DNA of 6,485 bases from Hyphomicrobium sp. (lineage in GTDB: Bacteria; Pseudomonadota; Alphaproteobacteria; Rhizobiales; Hyphomicrobiaceae), in assembly GCA_025927515.1 (NCBI GenBank), contig JAICLG010000179.1, positions 1-6,485 of the forward strand, in the 5' to 3' direction. Under the pieces are notes generated by a model that made no database searches, was not told the DNA's origin, and was given only the letters and a program-made list of their open reading frames with translations. Below, in pieces: positions 4,692 through 6,485 of this stretch (within the stretch, counting starts at the first letter, position 1; each line of letters starts with the position of its first letter). Position numbers and translations under genes: made by a program.

Positions 4692-5972
4692 CTATGGCGA
4701 CGAGTAGCCGAAGATCGCGTAGGGATTTGAATCCGCTTGTCGCCTGTGCCGGGAATGGTAGCGCGAGCGCTTGCGCGGCCTCGGTTCATCGGCGCTCGCT
4801 TCCCTGACATTGCCGTGTGTCTTGCCAGATGCGATGGCCTCTGGAGCCGACGGGGTAATTTCCATCGCGGTTGCGGTGTCATCCTTCACGGCGAGAAGCA
4901 GGTTCGACTCGTTCGGTCTCCAGCGATAGCCGAGGCCGAAATCGATCGGGGTCGTACGATCTTTGCTGAAAACCTTCGCCAGCTGCGACTGGTATTTGCC
5001 GCCAAACAGGGCGATCGGCCCAACATACCTGCCATAGGGATGCAGATTCCAGCCGTGTGCAAAAAAGCGGATCGGAATTCCGGAATCGTCTTCGAGAATG
5101 GAGGCGCTGTGGTTCAGAAGATAGTCGCGCACGCTCGAGAATTTATCATCATGCATCAGGTATGATGCGCTTTTGATGAAGCTGTCGCCGTGGCCGAACG
5201 TGTCGCAGAATTGCGTAAAGCCGCTGGTCTTTATGGCTCCGTCGGAAAGATCGGTGCTGAAATAGTAAAGCGTGCGTTTTTTTCCGACGTTGTCGGAAAA
5301 CACGATCTTGGCGCCGTGGGCCGTGGCGTTCGGGACCTTGTCTTCTGCTGGGTGAAGCGAGCCGTCGCTCTGTAAATCGATCAGCGAAACGTCATAGATC
5401 GTCTTGCCGGAGCGTGCCAGGAACGTCATCAGCACGGGCAGTGTGCCTGGCAGCTTGGCCTTGCCGAAATCGATCCGCATCGACCGCGTTCTGAAGAAGC
5501 TATAGTTCAACACCGAATCGAGTGAGCCGCGAAGCTCGCGCAATCCGACGGCAAGCTCGCCGCGCGACAGTCTGCTGAGATCGGGAACGGGGCCGGGCGG
5601 TTCGAGGCCCGCCATGATGTAGGTGTCGGCCGAGGGGAAAAACGCATCGGCATAGAGGAAGTCGGCGCCGCTGAAGAAATAGAAGAGCACCGGCTGCGGA
5701 TTGTCGAAATTCTTCGAGACGAAACCACGGATCTTGGATAGCTGCCGTTTGTCGAGACCGTTCCAAGAGGCGTTGAAGATTTGTGCGTGCTGCTTCCAGA
5801 AGGCGTCCTTGGTGTACGCGGCGAGCGGCGAGTTGGCCGATGGCGGCAACCCGGCAAGAAAGCGTGCGGTGTCGTCGGCGCTGGCGGGCGGAGCAGCGGA
5901 TGCAACGTTCGGTGCCAGTGACAGTACTGTAGTCAGGATGGCGGCGATGGTTGCGATGAGTCGCGTTGTCAT
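4692..5972 (-). CDS. exported protein of unknown function
   Basis: I cannot assign a function. The 426-residue product opens with a classical signal peptide: a charged start (MTTR), a hydrophobic stretch (5-20) and a VASA|APP cleavage site after residue 26. It lacks a lipobox cysteine, so a soluble periplasmic or secreted protein is likely. The core is rich in aromatic residues. LFYFFSGADFLYADAFFP (96-113) followed by YIMAGLEPPGPVPDL (118-132) looks like a conserved motif, as do SYLMHDDKF (270-278), WNLHPYGRYVGPIALFGG (308-325) and GLGYRWRPNESN (347-358). From memory, similar exported proteins occur as hypotheticals in other bacteria; I did not verify this. Residues 384-426 form a distinct low-complexity tail with PRPRKRSRYHSRHRR (397-411). 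Cys256 is the only cysteine. AGGT seven bases before the ATG supports the start. It follows the permease gene by 12 bases and is probably co-transcribed. The next gene to its left is convergent, 54 bases away. Confidence 0.85.
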   Translation of the reverse strand: MTTRLIATIAAILTTVLSLAPNVASAAPPASADDTARFLAGLPPSANSPLAAYTKDAFWKQHAQIFNASWNGLDKRQLSKIRGFVSKNFDNPQPVLFYFFSGADFLYADAFFPSADTYIMAGLEPPGPVPDLSRLSRGELAVGLRELRGSLDSVLNYSFFRTRSMRIDFGKAKLPGTLPVLMTFLARSGKTIYDVSLIDLQSDGSLHPAEDKVPNATAHGAKIVFSDNVGKKRTLYYFSTDLSDGAIKTSGFTQFCDTFGHGDSFIKSASYLMHDDKFSSVRDYLLNHSASILEDDSGIPIRFFAHGWNLHPYGRYVGPIALFGGKYQSQLAKVFSKDRTTPIDFGLGYRWRPNESNLLLAVKDDTATAMEITPSAPEAIASGKTHGNVREASADEPRPRKRSRYHSRHRRQADSNPYAIFGYSSP

Positions 5973-5978
5973 GATCGT

Positions 5979-5982
5979 ACCT
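5979..5982 (-). promoter_or_regulatory. ribosome binding site of the exported-protein gene
   Basis: On the minus strand AGGT lies just upstream of the ATG at 5970-5972, with the AGG core seven bases away. It sits in the 12-base gap after the permease stop and places the start exactly before the signal peptide. Confidence 0.55.
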
Positions 5983-5984
5983 GC

Positions 5985-6485
5985 TTAAATCCTCGCCATC
6001 ACCGGACGTTTCTGTGAAAGGGCATAGATCCCCAAGCCGGCGAGCATAATGGCCAGCCCGGCGAGAGACTGGAAAGGCCGTTCGGCGATGAGGTGATACA
6101 TCATGAACGTCGTCACGCCGAGGTAGACGAAGGGAGTCAACGGATATCCCCATGTGCGATAGGGGCGCGCGAGGTTCGGCTCCGTCCAGCGCAGCACGAT
6201 GACCCCGAGCACCGCCAGGAACGAGCACAGCGTCAGACTGAATTGTATGACGTCGAGCACGGCTTCGAAGCTTTGCGTCATCAGCAGCAGGGTGACGATT
6301 GCAAGCTGCAACAGAATGGCGGTGGTCGGCACGCCTTCCCTGGTCGTTCGCGACAACGGGACGAGCAATGCGTAATCCTTGCCCATGGTCATCGTCACGC
6401 GCGGTCCGATCCAGGTCATGGCGCTGATCGACGAGACGAGACCGATGCAGATGAGGGCGCCGACGATGCGGCCGCCAAAGTCGCC
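5985..6485 (-). CDS. APC-superfamily amino acid permease (C-terminal part)
   Basis: Only the last 166 residues are in the window; the frame stays open to the right edge, so the N-terminus lies beyond it. The fragment shows about five hydrophobic helices (visible residues 7-23, 53-71, 79-98, 114-132 and 141-155), matching the last helices of a 12-helix inner-membrane transporter. SSISAMTWIGPRV (18-30) after the first visible helix, and NLARPYRTWGYPLTP (104-118) before the penultimate one, are signatures of the LAT/YfnA-like branch of the APC family. It is therefore probably a proton-coupled amino acid uptake system or an exchanger; the substrate cannot be told from this part. The short cytoplasmic end (SQKRPVMARI) is basic, as expected. 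The next gene on the strand, the exported protein, starts 12 bases after the stop, suggesting one transcript. An ATG at 6417-6419 is internal, not the start. Confidence 0.92.
   Translation of the reverse strand, partial: GDFGGRIVGALICIGLVSSISAMTWIGPRVTMTMGKDYALLVPLSRTTREGVPTTAILLQLAIVTLLLMTQSFEAVLDVIQFSLTLCSFLAVLGVIVLRWTEPNLARPYRTWGYPLTPFVYLGVTTFMMYHLIAERPFQSLAGLAIMLAGLGIYALSQKRPVMARI

Noticed and set aside
4723..4736. GGGATTTGAATCCG, resembling a tRNA T-loop on the minus strand
   Set aside because: The flanking bases do not form the five-pair T stem, no acceptor or anticodon arm can be built around it, and it lies inside the C-terminal codons of the exported protein.
5277..5283. Run of seven A on the minus strand (G-K-K-R codons) as a frameshift site
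   Set aside because: The heptamer fits a slippery pattern, but no downstream structure or alternative product was evident and the protein is continuous with conserved-looking blocks on both sides.
5500..6228. Open frame of 242 codons on the minus strand overlapping the exported protein and the permease
   Set aside because: It runs across two genes that have clear signal peptide, membrane and family features in other frames; its own translation is arginine-rich low-complexity shadow sequence.

Overview
The window reads as GC-rich alphaproteobacterial chromosome, most probably Hyphomicrobiales (Hyphomicrobium-like). The basis is the conserved gene order DUF177/YceD - plsX - fabH - ihfA - MerR regulator, the alphaproteobacterial form of each protein, and the GTG starts. 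I saw no tRNA, rRNA, insertion sequence, CRISPR array or phage gene. The taxon is inferred from gene order and protein style; no database search was possible.

Left half, plus strand. The tail of an unidentified upstream gene probably overlaps the GTG start of a DUF177 (YceD-like) gene by four bases. After a 155-base gap come plsX and fabH, only two bases apart. PlsX makes acyl-phosphate for phospholipid synthesis, and FabH starts each new fatty acid chain. A 133-base spacer follows, holding an imperfect palindrome, a possible IHF-binding site and a probable sigma-70-type promoter. It leads into ihfA (DNA-bending IHF alpha subunit). Next come a MerR-type regulator with a strong ribosome binding site and an Sfp-type 4'-phosphopantetheinyl transferase, the enzyme class that converts apo-acyl/peptidyl carrier proteins to their active form. 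From left to right the strand therefore carries rRNA-linked YceD, lipid initiation enzymes, a nucleoid protein, a regulator and a carrier-protein activating enzyme.

Right half, minus strand, convergent. The C-terminal 166 residues of an APC-superfamily amino acid permease enter from the right edge. Twelve bases downstream of its stop lies a gene for a 426-residue exported protein of unknown function, with a clear signal peptide, an aromatic-rich conserved-looking core and a very basic C-terminal tail. The two are probably co-transcribed.

Most of the window is ordinary core-genome content. The parts most worth a second look are the uncharacterised exported protein and its permease partner, the phosphopantetheinyl transferase with a non-canonical catalytic-motif residue beside fatty acid genes, and the possible IHF autoregulatory site ahead of ihfA. 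I found no convincing new multi-gene system.
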